A stretch of DNA of 6,890 nt from Bacteroidota bacterium (GCA_023428205.1 JAEYZB010000183.1:1-6890); one strand, 5' to 3'. Positions 1-6,506 are shown, counted from the first letter of the stretch. Program-made: numbers and translations. Notes: a model not told the origin generated them from the letters alone.

Positions 1-184
1 TGAAACTTTTTTCGCGGGTAGAAAAAGACAAAAGTGTAACGCCTTTCGTATCGTCAATCAATTGACCATAGATTTCAGAGTTGCTACAGAAAACCGCCAA
101 ACGTGGACGTGATTCCGTTCCGGAAATTTTTCCGCGAATACGTCTCTGTATTTTTTCTCTTCTTGTTACTTTCGTTGCTGCCAT
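1..184 (-). CDS. rplR: 50S ribosomal protein L18, N-terminal part (runs off the window)
   Basis: This is the first 61 codons of L18, which with L5 and 5S rRNA forms the central protuberance of the large ribosomal subunit. It starts at an ATG at 184 and is open to the window edge, so roughly the second half is missing. The translation begins [19 protein letters not shown] and contains the family's recognisable blocks: basic [10 protein letters not shown], then SRPRLAVF and [12 protein letters not shown]. The basic N-terminal tail is the part expected to contact RNA. It lies 25 nt after the rplF stop on the same strand, the standard spc-operon position. The gap upstream is A/T-rich with no clear Shine-Dalgarno. 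Family identity is certain; only the 3' end is unknown. Confidence 0.95.
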   Translation of the reverse strand, partial: MAATKVTRREKIQRRIRGKISGTESRPRLAVFCSNSEIYGQLIDDTKGVTLLSFSTREKSF

Positions 185-209
185 AACTTACTTTTTAAAT
201 GACGGTCTA

Positions 210-767
210 TTATTTTTTAGATGCTGATTTTCCGGCTTTTCTTCTCAATACTTCACCTTCAAACTTGATACCTTTTCCTTTGTAAGGCTCCGGTGGACGT
301 TGTGTACGGATTTTCGCACATACCAACCCAAGCAATTCCTTGTCGGCTGAAGTCAAAGTTACTTTCGGGTTTTGCCCTTTCAGTTGTTCTGCTGAAGCTT
401 TTATTTCTTTCGGCAATAACAAAACTACCGGGTGAGAATAACCCAAGGCTAATTCCAACACTTGACCGGTAACGGTAGCGCGGTAGCCCACACCGACCAA
501 TTCCAACACTTTGGTAAACCCTGTACCTGCACCTGTAACCATATTATTGATTAGCGCGCGGTAAGTACCGTGCAACGCTTTGTGGCGTTTTTGTTCAGTT
601 GGGCGTTCAACTGTAACTGTTGAACCTTCTACTTTTACCGTAATGTCAGAGTCAACTAGTTGCTCTAATTCTCCTTGCGGACCTTTTACTTTTACGATAT
701 TCCCTTTCAATACTTCCAAAGTAACTTTGGCTGGTAATGTAATGGGTGCTTTTCCTATACGTGACAT
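210..767 (-). CDS. rplF: 50S ribosomal protein L6
   Basis: L6 is a large-subunit protein that binds 23S rRNA near the factor-binding site. The 185-residue product is full length for the family and starts MSRIGKAPITLPAKV, the usual L6 start. It shows both repeated alpha/beta domains: the first with VKGPQGEL and the ALHGTYRALINNMVTG block (about residues 64-80), the second with LELVGVGYRA (about 88-97). The C-terminal signature PEPYKGKGIKFEGE and RRKAGKSA is intact. It lies 27 nt downstream of rpsH and 25 nt upstream of rplR, so it should be co-transcribed with them. An A/G-rich stretch (AAGAAG) sits just before the ATG and is the nearest thing to a ribosome binding site in this operon. Nothing is unusual in the protein. 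Confidence 0.98.
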   Translation of the reverse strand: MSRIGKAPITLPAKVTLEVLKGNIVKVKGPQGELEQLVDSDITVKVEGSTVTVERPTEQKRHKALHGTYRALINNMVTGAGTGFTKVLELVGVGYRATVTGQVLELALGYSHPVVLLLPKEIKASAEQLKGQNPKVTLTSADKELLGLVCAKIRTQRPPEPYKGKGIKFEGEVLRRKAGKSASKK

Positions 768-794
768 AATCTTCTTTTCTTTAAATTCTTCTAA

Positions 795-1199
795 TTAGAA
801 TATTTCGCACAAAATTTCACCGCCTACGTTTTGAGCGCGGGCTTCTTTATCCGTCAATACGCCTTTCGGTGTTGAGAGAATTGCAATTCCCAAACCACTC
901 AATACGCGTGGGATTGATTTAGAACCTGCATACTGACGCAATCCCGGAGTAGAAACACGTTGCAATGATTTGATAACAGGCGTTTTTGAGGCCGCATCGT
1001 ATTTCAATGCGATTTTGATAGCGCCTTGTCCGCCAAATCCTTCGGTTTCAAATTTATATTTCAAAATGTACCCTTTTTCGTAAAGAATCTCGGTAATTTT
1101 TTTCTTCAAGTTCGATGACGGAATCTCTACAAAACGGTGATTGGCCGCCTGTGCGTTTCGGATTCGTGTCAAATAATCTGCTATTGGGTCGAGAACCAT
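795..1199 (-). CDS. rpsH: 30S ribosomal protein S8
   Basis: S8 is a primary 16S rRNA binding protein of the small-subunit platform. In E. coli it also represses the spc operon by binding its mRNA near rplE. The 134-residue product begins MVLDPIADYLTRIRNAQ, a typical S8 start with the DxIADxLTRIRNA motif. It ends with the conserved RNA-binding C-terminal domain: IPRVLSGLGIAILSTPKG, then LTDKEAR and NVGGEILCEIF. Length is normal. It sits 30 nt after rpsN and 27 nt before rplF. The region before the ATG is A-rich with no Shine-Dalgarno. Whether it autoregulates this rearranged operon cannot be told from the protein alone. Confidence 0.98.
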   Translation of the reverse strand: MVLDPIADYLTRIRNAQAANHRFVEIPSSNLKKKITEILYEKGYILKYKFETEGFGGQGAIKIALKYDAASKTPVIKSLQRVSTPGLRQYAGSKSIPRVLSGLGIAILSTPKGVLTDKEARAQNVGGEILCEIF

Positions 1200-1229
1200 T
1201 GTTTTATTTTTAAGTTGATTATTTAATGA

Positions 1230-1499
1230 TTACCAAGAAGCTTTTGTTACACCCGGAATTTTTCCATCACTCGCCAAATCGCGGAATTTAATACGTGAGA
1301 TTCCGAACATACGAACGAATCCGCGTGGACGACCTGTCAATGCGCAACGATTACGCAAACGTACTTTTGATGAATTTTTCGGAAGTTTGTCCAATAAGTC
1401 CAACTGTCCTGCTTCTTTCAACGCTTTGCGTTTGTCGGCATATTGTGCTACCAAACGTTCTCTTTTGCGTTGTCTTGCTTCTACTGATTTTTTAGCCAT
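1230..1499 (-). CDS. rpsN: 30S ribosomal protein S14, zinc-independent type
   Basis: S14 is a small-subunit head protein needed for late 30S assembly. The product is 89 residues, shorter than the 101-residue E. coli form. It has the basic N-terminus [17 protein letters not shown] and the diagnostic C-terminal block: [14 protein letters not shown], then [14 protein letters not shown] and PGVTKASW. Only one cysteine is present and there are no CxxC pairs, so it is the zinc-free (C-minus) paralogue type rather than the roughly 61-residue zinc-ribbon type. Start and stop are clear. It follows rplE by 24 nt and precedes rpsH by 30 nt, the normal spc order. No Shine-Dalgarno is visible upstream. 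Confidence 0.98.
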   Translation of the reverse strand: MAKKSVEARQRKRERLVAQYADKRKALKEAGQLDLLDKLPKNSSKVRLRNRCALTGRPRGFVRMFGISRIKFRDLASDGKIPGVTKASW

Positions 1500-1523
1500 T
1501 GTGTTTTATTTCAGTATGATTAA

Positions 1524-2081
1524 TTATTTTTTAAAAGGCATTCCCAATGCTTCAAGCAAAGCGTATGCTTCTTCATTTGATTTAGCAGAAGTAACGAATG
1601 TAATGTCCATCCCTCCGATTTTTGTAATCTTATCAATATCCAACTCAGGGAAAATGATTTGTTCTTTAATACCCATGTTGTAGTTTCCGCGTCCGTCAAA
1701 TCGTTTTGGGTTGATACCTTTAAAGTCACGAACACGCGGTAAAGAAATAGATACGAAACGGTCTAAGAATTCGTACATTCTTTCTTGGCGCAAAGTTACA
1801 CGAGCCGCAATCGGCATATTTTCGCGCAATTTGAAGTTTGAAATTGCTTTACGTGATTTAGCGGCAACTGCTTTTTGACCTGCAATTGTTGACATTTCTT
1901 GTACAGCAATATCAACCAATTTTTTGTCGGAAGTAGCTCCGTTTACACCGTGATTCAAACAAATTTTAAGAAGACGTGGAACTTGCATCACTGAAGTGTA
2001 GTTGAATTTTTTCATCAACTCAGGTACAATTTGTTCCTGATAGCGCGTACGTAAACGCGGGATGTATTTTGTAGTACTCAT
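1524..2081 (-). CDS. rplE: 50S ribosomal protein L5, first gene of the local ribosomal operon
   Basis: L5 binds 5S rRNA and helps form the central protuberance, contacting tRNA and the small-subunit head. The 185-residue product is full length and begins [20 protein letters not shown]. Conserved blocks visible are the [11 protein letters not shown] strand (about residues 37-47), [20 protein letters not shown] (about 76-95, the L5 signature region) and [20 protein letters not shown] (about 114-133). The [11 protein letters not shown] motif follows. In most bacteria rplX and rplN come directly before this gene. Here a promoter, a terminator and an unrelated patatin-like gene lie upstream instead, so rplE appears to be promoter-proximal. 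The ATG at 2081 is supported by the normal family N-terminus and by stop codons in the leader. Confidence 0.98.
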   Translation of the reverse strand: MSTTKYIPRLRTRYQEQIVPELMKKFNYTSVMQVPRLLKICLNHGVNGATSDKKLVDIAVQEMSTIAGQKAVAAKSRKAISNFKLRENMPIAARVTLRQERMYEFLDRFVSISLPRVRDFKGINPKRFDGRGNYNMGIKEQIIFPELDIDKITKIGGMDITFVTSAKSNEEAYALLEALGMPFKK

Positions 2082-2090
2082 GCCAATATG

Positions 2091-2123
2091 TTTTTAGACG
2101 ATTTCCGGCCGTCTTTTTAAAAA
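2091..2123 (-). promoter_or_regulatory. Short hairpin in the rplE leader
   Basis: Read on the minus strand, AGACG and CGTCT form a 5-bp stem around a 9-nt loop (2096-2114). A TTTTT/AAAAA outer helix can stack on it across a 4-nt A bulge (2091-2123). It lies between the predicted transcription start and the rplE ATG, ending about 9 nt before the start codon. That is where a translational operator for the spc operon would be expected, but I cannot show that S8 or any other protein binds it. It is short, and the outer helix is only A-U. Confidence 0.35.
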
Positions 2124-2130
2124 TGGATTG

Positions 2131-2161
2131 CAAAAGTAACACTTGCACACAGATTTCCAAA
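2131..2161 (-). promoter_or_regulatory. Bacteroidota-type promoter for the rplE-led ribosomal operon
   Basis: On the minus strand TTTG (2158-2161) is followed after 19 nt by TACTTTTG (2131-2138), a full match to the Bacteroidota primary sigma factor pattern (-33 TTTG, -7 TAnnTTTG). Transcription would start near 2123-2126, giving a leader of roughly 43 nt before the rplE ATG at 2081. The terminator of the preceding gene lies just upstream at 2201-2226, so this is probably the main promoter for rplE, rpsN, rpsH, rplF and rplR. Confidence 0.8.
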
Positions 2162-2200
2162 CTTTTTTAAAAAATAGTTTGAAAGCACGTGAAATGGGTG

Positions 2201-2226
2201 AAAAAAACGAGCAGGTTTTGCTCGCT
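2201..2226 (-). terminator. Intrinsic terminator after the patatin-like gene
   Basis: On the minus strand a perfect 6-bp stem CGAGCA/TGCTCG (2219-2224 and 2208-2213) closes a 5-nt loop and is followed directly by seven T (2201-2207). A G-U and an A-U pair can extend the stem at its base only when read in this direction, which supports minus-strand use. It begins about 46 nt after the stop of the patatin-like gene and ends upstream of the rplE promoter, so it separates the two transcription units. Confidence 0.85.
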
Positions 2227-2272
2227 AACAATTAACCATTATCAATTAACAATTGACCATTAACCATTAATT
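2224..2272. repeat. Seven degenerate tandem heptamers (consensus ATTAACC)
   Basis: From 2231 the plus strand reads as six consecutive 7-bp units beginning ATT (attaacc, attatca, attaaca and so on). A seventh, more diverged unit at 2224-2230 precedes them. Most copies keep a central TAAC or TGAC core. On the minus strand the core gives TTAAT, so TAA recurs with a 7-nt period and falls in all three frames within three units. The array directly follows the patatin-like stop codon, touching its last base, and runs up to the terminator stem. I recall similar A/T-rich heptamer runs in intergenic DNA of Bacteroidota and cyanobacteria. No function can be assigned. Confidence 0.75.
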
Positions 2273-4548
2273 TATTGCGCCCACTCTTTTAAAAGGCGGA
2301 AAGCGAGTTGATTATTGGGGGTGTAGAGTGCTGAAATGATATTTCTCTTTTCCAGTTCTGTAAGGTGCAGACTTACCGCAGCTTTCTCTTCTCTCTTTTC
2401 GGGTTCATATTCAAAGGTTTTCATCTGCATTTTTACGCGAAGAGCCAGATTGGTGAAATTCAGTTGTTGATCAATCCGGTAATCTTGATAATTATCTAAA
2501 TTAAAGATGAACTGTCCGATGGGATTTGTAAGGCGGTCGAGGGTAGTTTCCTGAACGGTTTCTATATCTATATCATCCTCTTTTTTATTGTCTCGAATTT
2601 GGATAATCACCACTCCTGAAGTATTCTCATTTATCCAATCTTTAAACGTTTGAATAAACCGAATGGTGGTTTCTGTGCCATAATTATCGCTTGCGCCACC
2701 ATCCATAGTAACTATGGGCGGCACTGTAGGAAGTTCGGTATTGGGTAAGATAAAGGGGAAACTTGCGCTCATTCGCAAAGCTGATGTGAAGCGCATATTT
2801 TCGCCATTTTCTTTTTCAAAAAAGCGGCAAAAGTCAATGGCATCAATTTCAGAATAGGTGTTTGATTGATATTCTTTCGGTTGCCGCATCAAAAAACGCA
2901 CAGGGTGGGGGCTCATATAAAACCTGCGAGAATCTGCCACTACGGTAGTATGTGCAATGATGAGTGGCACCACCGCGTTATATTCAAAACTCCTATAGTC
3001 TTTCAAGCGCTTATCTAAGCGTCCTTCCAAGTTTTTGATAAGTTGCTGTTCCATCATATAGCCTCTGTCCTTATTATAGCGCATACTATCTAAGGTGAAA
3101 AAATGAACAGGGCTGACTAAATCATTACTTAGAAGTGAAACGAACATTGGATTGAGCATATCGGCTGCCAGGTCGTACGGGTATTTTCGGTCATAAAGGT
3201 TAATTTGTGAACCTAATTTTTTCTCTAAAAATAATTCGCGCATCGCAGCTACACCAAACATTCCGCCCGATGCTCCGCTCATCAGAAATGTTTTATCAAA
3301 CAATTTTCCGTCTAAAATACTGTCAGCTTGCTGCAACACTGCACCGGTGAACATTGCCGAACGTGAACCGCCACCGCTTGTATTGACGAAAATGAGTTTC
3401 GGTTTGTTTCCTCCTTTTTGTTTTTGTTTCCAATTCTTGAGAATATTATTGAAATACGCAATATCTGCACGAATGTTACTGTCACTCGCCAAAGCGCGAA
3501 ACTCACGTACATTGTACGGGCGCTTTTGAGGTAAATCATAATTTAATCCATAGGCCTCACTTTTATAGCCCATAAAATTATACTGACTAATGTCGTTCAA
3601 AAAAAGGAGGAAAAGAACAATCAAAATCAGCGACCATTTCCCTGTCCAATATATCATCGCTCCAAGTATAGAAGTAAGGGCTGCCAAAAACAGCAAAACC
3701 GAACATGCTACCGGAAGTTGAAAAAGAGGGTTTTCAACTACAAAACCCAATAGGAAAATGAGCAATAGGATAGCTATTTGTGCAAAAAAAACATTGATGT
3801 GGTGTTGGCGAAAAATTACTCTTGCATCTTCGTAATCTTTTGGTTGCAATTGCCACACCGTTTGTATTTTGAGGTTTTGTAATAACAGAGATTGTACATT
3901 TATAGCTTCAAAATCAGCTGCTGTAAACGTATCGTGTCGTCTGAAAAAAAAGCGAAACCGTTTTTTAGAATCGTCTCTTTTCAGTTTATCTTTATTTGTA
4001 AAGGAATAATAGACTGCCGTAAGGAGAATAATCATGAGCGTACCTGCCGCAAAACCCAAAAGATCTAAGCCAATGTCTAAGCGAGAGGAGGCTTCATTCC
4101 GACTTTGGTACAAAATAATATTTCGAAAATAAATACCTATAAATGTTGTGGGAATAATTGCATTATTCAAAAAAAATGTACCCATCGGGCGAAAATCATT
4201 CGCCAAAAACGGAAAGTTTTGACTGTGGAGTAAATAACAATTGATATTCCATGCCACAAAAAATATTCCGAAAGCCATCCCTACCATCACAAAGCTTAAA
4301 TATCCCGTTTCTCCCAGATATTCGGGGTCACACAATATGTTCTGAGCGCCATAGGTTGTTCCTACTGCACCGGTCACCACGCCAAACAGCAATAGCCATA
4401 TCAGCATAAAAACAGGATACCGCCTAAGAGTAAGCAGTAGCAATTGAATAGGGAAAAAATAATAAATAGCTTTTAAGTAGCGCACAACTGTCAGGTAATC
4501 GGACAAACGTAAAATACTAAACTGATAAAAACAAACAACGAACAACAT
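2272..4548 (-). CDS. Membrane-anchored patatin-like phospholipase family protein
   Basis: The 758-residue product has two halves. Residues 1 to about 320 are strongly hydrophobic, with about seven likely membrane segments (roughly 31-61, 84-104, 125-147, 161-182, 252-271, 276-300, 303-318) and a basic stretch near 188-204. Residues about 380-640 form a patatin-like lipase domain. It has an oxyanion-hole motif SGGGSR (391-396), the nucleophile elbow GASGG with Ser427, and DGGASDNYG with the partner Asp616. Both catalytic residues are present, so lipid acyl hydrolase activity is expected; the substrate is unknown. The domain should sit beside the membrane, but its side is not determinable here. 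The ATG at 4548 is the first in frame; a later start (TTG at codon 15) is possible. It appears monocistronic, with a terminator just downstream and a divergent gene upstream. I do not recognise a named gene. Confidence 0.9.
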   Translation of the reverse strand: MLFVVCFYQFSILRLSDYLTVVRYLKAIYYFFPIQLLLLTLRRYPVFMLIWLLLFGVVTGAVGTTYGAQNILCDPEYLGETGYLSFVMVGMAFGIFFVAWNINCYLLHSQNFPFLANDFRPMGTFFLNNAIIPTTFIGIYFRNIILYQSRNEASSRLDIGLDLLGFAAGTLMIILLTAVYYSFTNKDKLKRDDSKKRFRFFFRRHDTFTAADFEAINVQSLLLQNLKIQTVWQLQPKDYEDARVIFRQHHINVFFAQIAILLLIFLLGFVVENPLFQLPVACSVLLFLAALTSILGAMIYWTGKWSLILIVLFLLFLNDISQYNFMGYKSEAYGLNYDLPQKRPYNVREFRALASDSNIRADIAYFNNILKNWKQKQKGGNKPKLIFVNTSGGGSRSAMFTGAVLQQADSILDGKLFDKTFLMSGASGGMFGVAAMRELFLEKKLGSQINLYDRKYPYDLAADMLNPMFVSLLSNDLVSPVHFFTLDSMRYNKDRGYMMEQQLIKNLEGRLDKRLKDYRSFEYNAVVPLIIAHTTVVADSRRFYMSPHPVRFLMRQPKEYQSNTYSEIDAIDFCRFFEKENGENMRFTSALRMSASFPFILPNTELPTVPPIVTMDGGASDNYGTETTIRFIQTFKDWINENTSGVVIIQIRDNKKEDDIDIETVQETTLDRLTNPIGQFIFNLDNYQDYRIDQQLNFTNLALRVKMQMKTFEYEPEKREEKAAVSLHLTELEKRNIISALYTPNNQLAFRLLKEWAQ

Positions 4549-4570
4549 ATAATTAATTTATACGGAGCCG

Positions 4571-4602
4571 TTTGTTTGGGCGCACAAATTGACTTATATT
4601 TG
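4571..4602 (+). promoter_or_regulatory. Bacteroidota-type promoter for the DUF3078 gene
   Basis: TTTG at 4571-4574 is followed after 20 nt by TATATTTG at 4595-4602, matching the -33 TTTG and -7 TAnnTTTG pattern. The start of transcription would be near 4608-4610, leaving a very short A/T-rich leader before the ATG at 4621 with no Shine-Dalgarno. The promoter lies inside the upstream in-frame extension that begins at a TTG at 4576, which argues that translation starts at 4621. A second TTTG at 4575-4578 gives a less suitable 16-nt spacer. Confidence 0.75.
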
Positions 4603-4620
4603 ACGTTAAATATATATAAT

Positions 4621-5739
4621 ATGAAGAAAATATACCTCGTAACAATTCTTGTTGGCTTTTTCCAAACGGCAAGTTTCGCCCAGGAAGCGGCTGTAAAAAA
4701 CATCGCTTCAACAACAAAGGAATTTAAGGCTTTGACAGATACCGCTAAAAAATGGGATATAGGTGGAGCCGTAGCACTCAACTTCGGACAAACTTATCTG
4801 AGTAATTGGGCCGGTGGTGGACAAAATGCTATATCTGTAGCGTTTAACGGTACAGCTCGTGCGAACTACCGCAAAGATAAATGGGCATGGGATAATAGCC
4901 TTATTTTGAGTGTAGGAGGTATTGCGCTTTTTCCGCAAGGGAAGTATAGTGATCCGAATAATGGTTACCCATTTCGTAAAAACATTGATAACCTTCAGTT
5001 GACTTCTGCGGGCGGTTATCAAATAGATAAAGGAGGAAAGTGGTTTGTTTCTGCGTTGTTGGATTTCAGAACGCAGCTATTGCGCGGTTATGATAATTAT
5101 CGCCACGAGGACACGCTCAACGGATTGCCAATCCCTATTGAAGACAAAGAAAAAATCAATGCAAGAGACAAAGTTTCTGAATTTGCCGCTCCTGCATATT
5201 TGACAGCTTCAGCAGGTATTACATATAAACCGTATAGTTTTCTAACATTTTATTTGGCTCCGGTTGCAGGCAAATTCACTTTTGTAAATCCTGCTGCAGG
5301 AGTTGATGAGACTCGCTATGGTTTAGATGCAGGAAAGATTTATCGCCCTGAGTTTGGTTGGTACTTCCGTGGGAGTGTAGAAAAGGAAGTATTCAAAAAT
5401 GTGATTGTGAAATCTCAAGTGGAATTATTTATGAATTATCTGGATAAATCGCATGTCGATAACTTGGCAACAGTATATAAAGATGAGGCAGACCCAACAA
5501 AAGGAACATACTATAATAATACAGGAACATATGACAATCGTAAAAACGTGGATGTCAATTGGCAAACATGGATTACGTTTAAAATTAATAAATACTTGCA
5601 GGCTTCGCTAGAGTGGCAGTTGATTTACGATTATGATATTGCGGTTCCAAAATATAAAACAGACGGAGTCGCATCGTATCAAGGTCGTGGAGTTCAGTTC
5701 CGCCAAGGCTTCAATTTAGGATTGGGCTATATGTTCTAA
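4621..5739 (+). CDS. DUF3078 domain-containing protein, probable outer-membrane beta-barrel
   Basis: The product is 372 residues from the ATG at 4621. Residues 1-20 are a Sec signal peptide (MKKIYLVTILVGFFQTASFA) with likely cleavage before Gln21; there is no lipobox cysteine. The mature protein opens with the block I associate with DUF3078: W45 and GGA, then NFGQTYLSNWAGGGQNAIS (about 54-72). The rest is rich in alternating aromatic and polar residues, reads like amphipathic beta strands, and ends in phenylalanine (GLGYMF), as outer-membrane barrels often do. The function of the family is not known to me. A promoter precedes it. Its stop overlaps the stop of the convergent omega-amidase gene by 4 bp, and the patatin-like gene diverges from it across 72 bp. 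The alternative TTG start at 4576 is rejected because it would include the promoter and mask the signal peptide. Confidence 0.9.
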   Translation: MKKIYLVTILVGFFQTASFAQEAAVKNIASTTKEFKALTDTAKKWDIGGAVALNFGQTYLSNWAGGGQNAISVAFNGTARANYRKDKWAWDNSLILSVGGIALFPQGKYSDPNNGYPFRKNIDNLQLTSAGGYQIDKGGKWFVSALLDFRTQLLRGYDNYRHEDTLNGLPIPIEDKEKINARDKVSEFAAPAYLTASAGITYKPYSFLTFYLAPVAGKFTFVNPAAGVDETRYGLDAGKIYRPEFGWYFRGSVEKEVFKNVIVKSQVELFMNYLDKSHVDNLATVYKDEADPTKGTYYNNTGTYDNRKNVDVNWQTWITFKINKYLQASLEWQLIYDYDIAVPKYKTDGVASYQGRGVQFRQGFNLGLGYMF

Positions 5740-6506
5740 TCCGCGTCTTTCAAAAATGGCAAATAACGCCTTGTTTTTTTTAGATTCTCTTTACTGAGCG
5801 TTTGAAAAACAAGGCGTTCTTCGTTTTCGGAATGTTGCAATACGATACCCATTGGGTCTATTATCATAGAATCTCCTGAATGATAAATGCCATTTCCGTC
5901 ATTGCCTACGCGATTAATACCTGCAACATAGCTTTGGTTTTCTATGGCGCGTGCGATAAGTAGCGATTGCCATGCATAAATGCGGCTTTGAGGAAAGTTT
6001 GCTACATAAATTAATAAATCGTAAGGATTGTTTTTATCGTTTCGTGACCATATCGGAAAACGTATATCATAACATATCAGCGGGCAAATTTTCCAACCGT
6101 TATATTCAATGATGATTCGTTCTGAGCCTGCGGTGTAGTGTGTGTTTTCCTTGGCGAACGAAAATAAATGTCGTTTATCATAATGATATATTTTGCCGTC
6201 AGGATTGACCCACACAAAGCGATTGTAAAAAGTGCCGTTATCATTAAAAGACAAACTTCCACATATTGCGGATTGTTTTTGTGCTGCAATTTTGCGAAGC
6301 CATTTTATTTCTGCGCCATTTTCAGTTGCTGCGAACTGTTGCGGGTTCATGGTAAAACCGGTAGCAAACATTTCAGGCAAAATAATCACATCTACGGCAC
6401 GGTTATCTGCCAAAATTAATTCTTCCAAGCGCGTCAAATTTGCTTCCGAATTTTCCCAAAGCAAATCGGCTTGTACGCCCATTATGGTTATATTTTGTTC
6501 AAGCAT
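5736..6506 (-). CDS. Nitrilase-superfamily omega-amidase (YafV/NIT2 type)
   Basis: The 256-residue product is a complete carbon-nitrogen hydrolase. The catalytic triad is visible: Glu45 in LPEMFATGF, Lys111 in YDKRHLFSF, and Cys145 in LICYDIRFPIWSRN, with a second Glu at 120. It closely resembles E. coli YafV as I remember it, including YVANFPQSRIYAWQSLLIAR, AIENQSYVAGINRVG and the C-terminal DAD. YafV-type enzymes hydrolyse 2-oxoglutaramate and 2-oxosuccinamate to the 2-oxo acid and ammonia in the cytoplasm. The preceding gene is an aminotransferase whose stop lies 19 bp inside this gene, so the two are probably translationally coupled. The ATG at 6506 is preferred over a second ATG at 6482 because residues 1-8 supply the first beta strand. 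The last codons overlap the convergent DUF3078 gene and contain an inverted repeat. Confidence 0.92.
   Translation of the reverse strand: MLEQNITIMGVQADLLWENSEANLTRLEELILADNRAVDVIILPEMFATGFTMNPQQFAATENGAEIKWLRKIAAQKQSAICGSLSFNDNGTFYNRFVWVNPDGKIYHYDKRHLFSFAKENTHYTAGSERIIIEYNGWKICPLICYDIRFPIWSRNDKNNPYDLLIYVANFPQSRIYAWQSLLIARAIENQSYVAGINRVGNDGNGIYHSGDSMIIDPMGIVLQHSENEERLVFQTLSKENLKKTRRYLPFLKDAD
5765..5818. repeat. 14-bp perfect inverted repeat in the 3' end of the omega-amidase gene; possible terminator
   Basis: AACGCCTTGTTTTT (5765-5778) and its exact reverse complement (5805-5818) flank a 26-nt spacer. It lies 25 nt past the DUF3078 stop, so the plus-strand transcript would form a strong hairpin in its 3' untranslated region, followed by the moderately T-rich CTTCGTTTT. 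The left flank is A-rich, the layout of a terminator between convergent genes. It also lies within codons 230-248 of the omega-amidase, encoding ERLVF and KKTRRY. The tail is not a clean T run, so termination is plausible but not proven. Confidence 0.6.

Noticed and set aside
1387..1683. Plus-strand open frame of 98 codons across rpsN and the end of rplE
   Set aside because: It is antisense to two certain ribosomal protein genes, resembles no protein family, and has no promoter. It is a shadow of their codon use.
2272..4548. Patatin as a CBASS-type (CapV-like) defence effector
   Set aside because: There is no nucleotidyltransferase or other defence gene beside it. The large membrane domain and monocistronic layout do not fit CapV.
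4576..4620. In-frame upstream extension of the DUF3078 gene starting at a TTG
   Set aside because: It contains the -7 promoter element and would put 15 residues in front of a textbook signal peptide; the ATG at 4621 is the better start.
4549..4620. Promoter for the patatin-like gene on the minus strand
   Set aside because: Only near matches are present (for example TCAATTTG, one mismatch) without a properly spaced TTTG. A promoter must exist in or near here, but I cannot place it.
5752..5781. Small GGC/GCC hairpin followed by eight T as the plus-strand terminator
   Set aside because: The stem is only 3 bp and interrupted by mismatches. The 14-bp inverted repeat using the same T run is far stronger.
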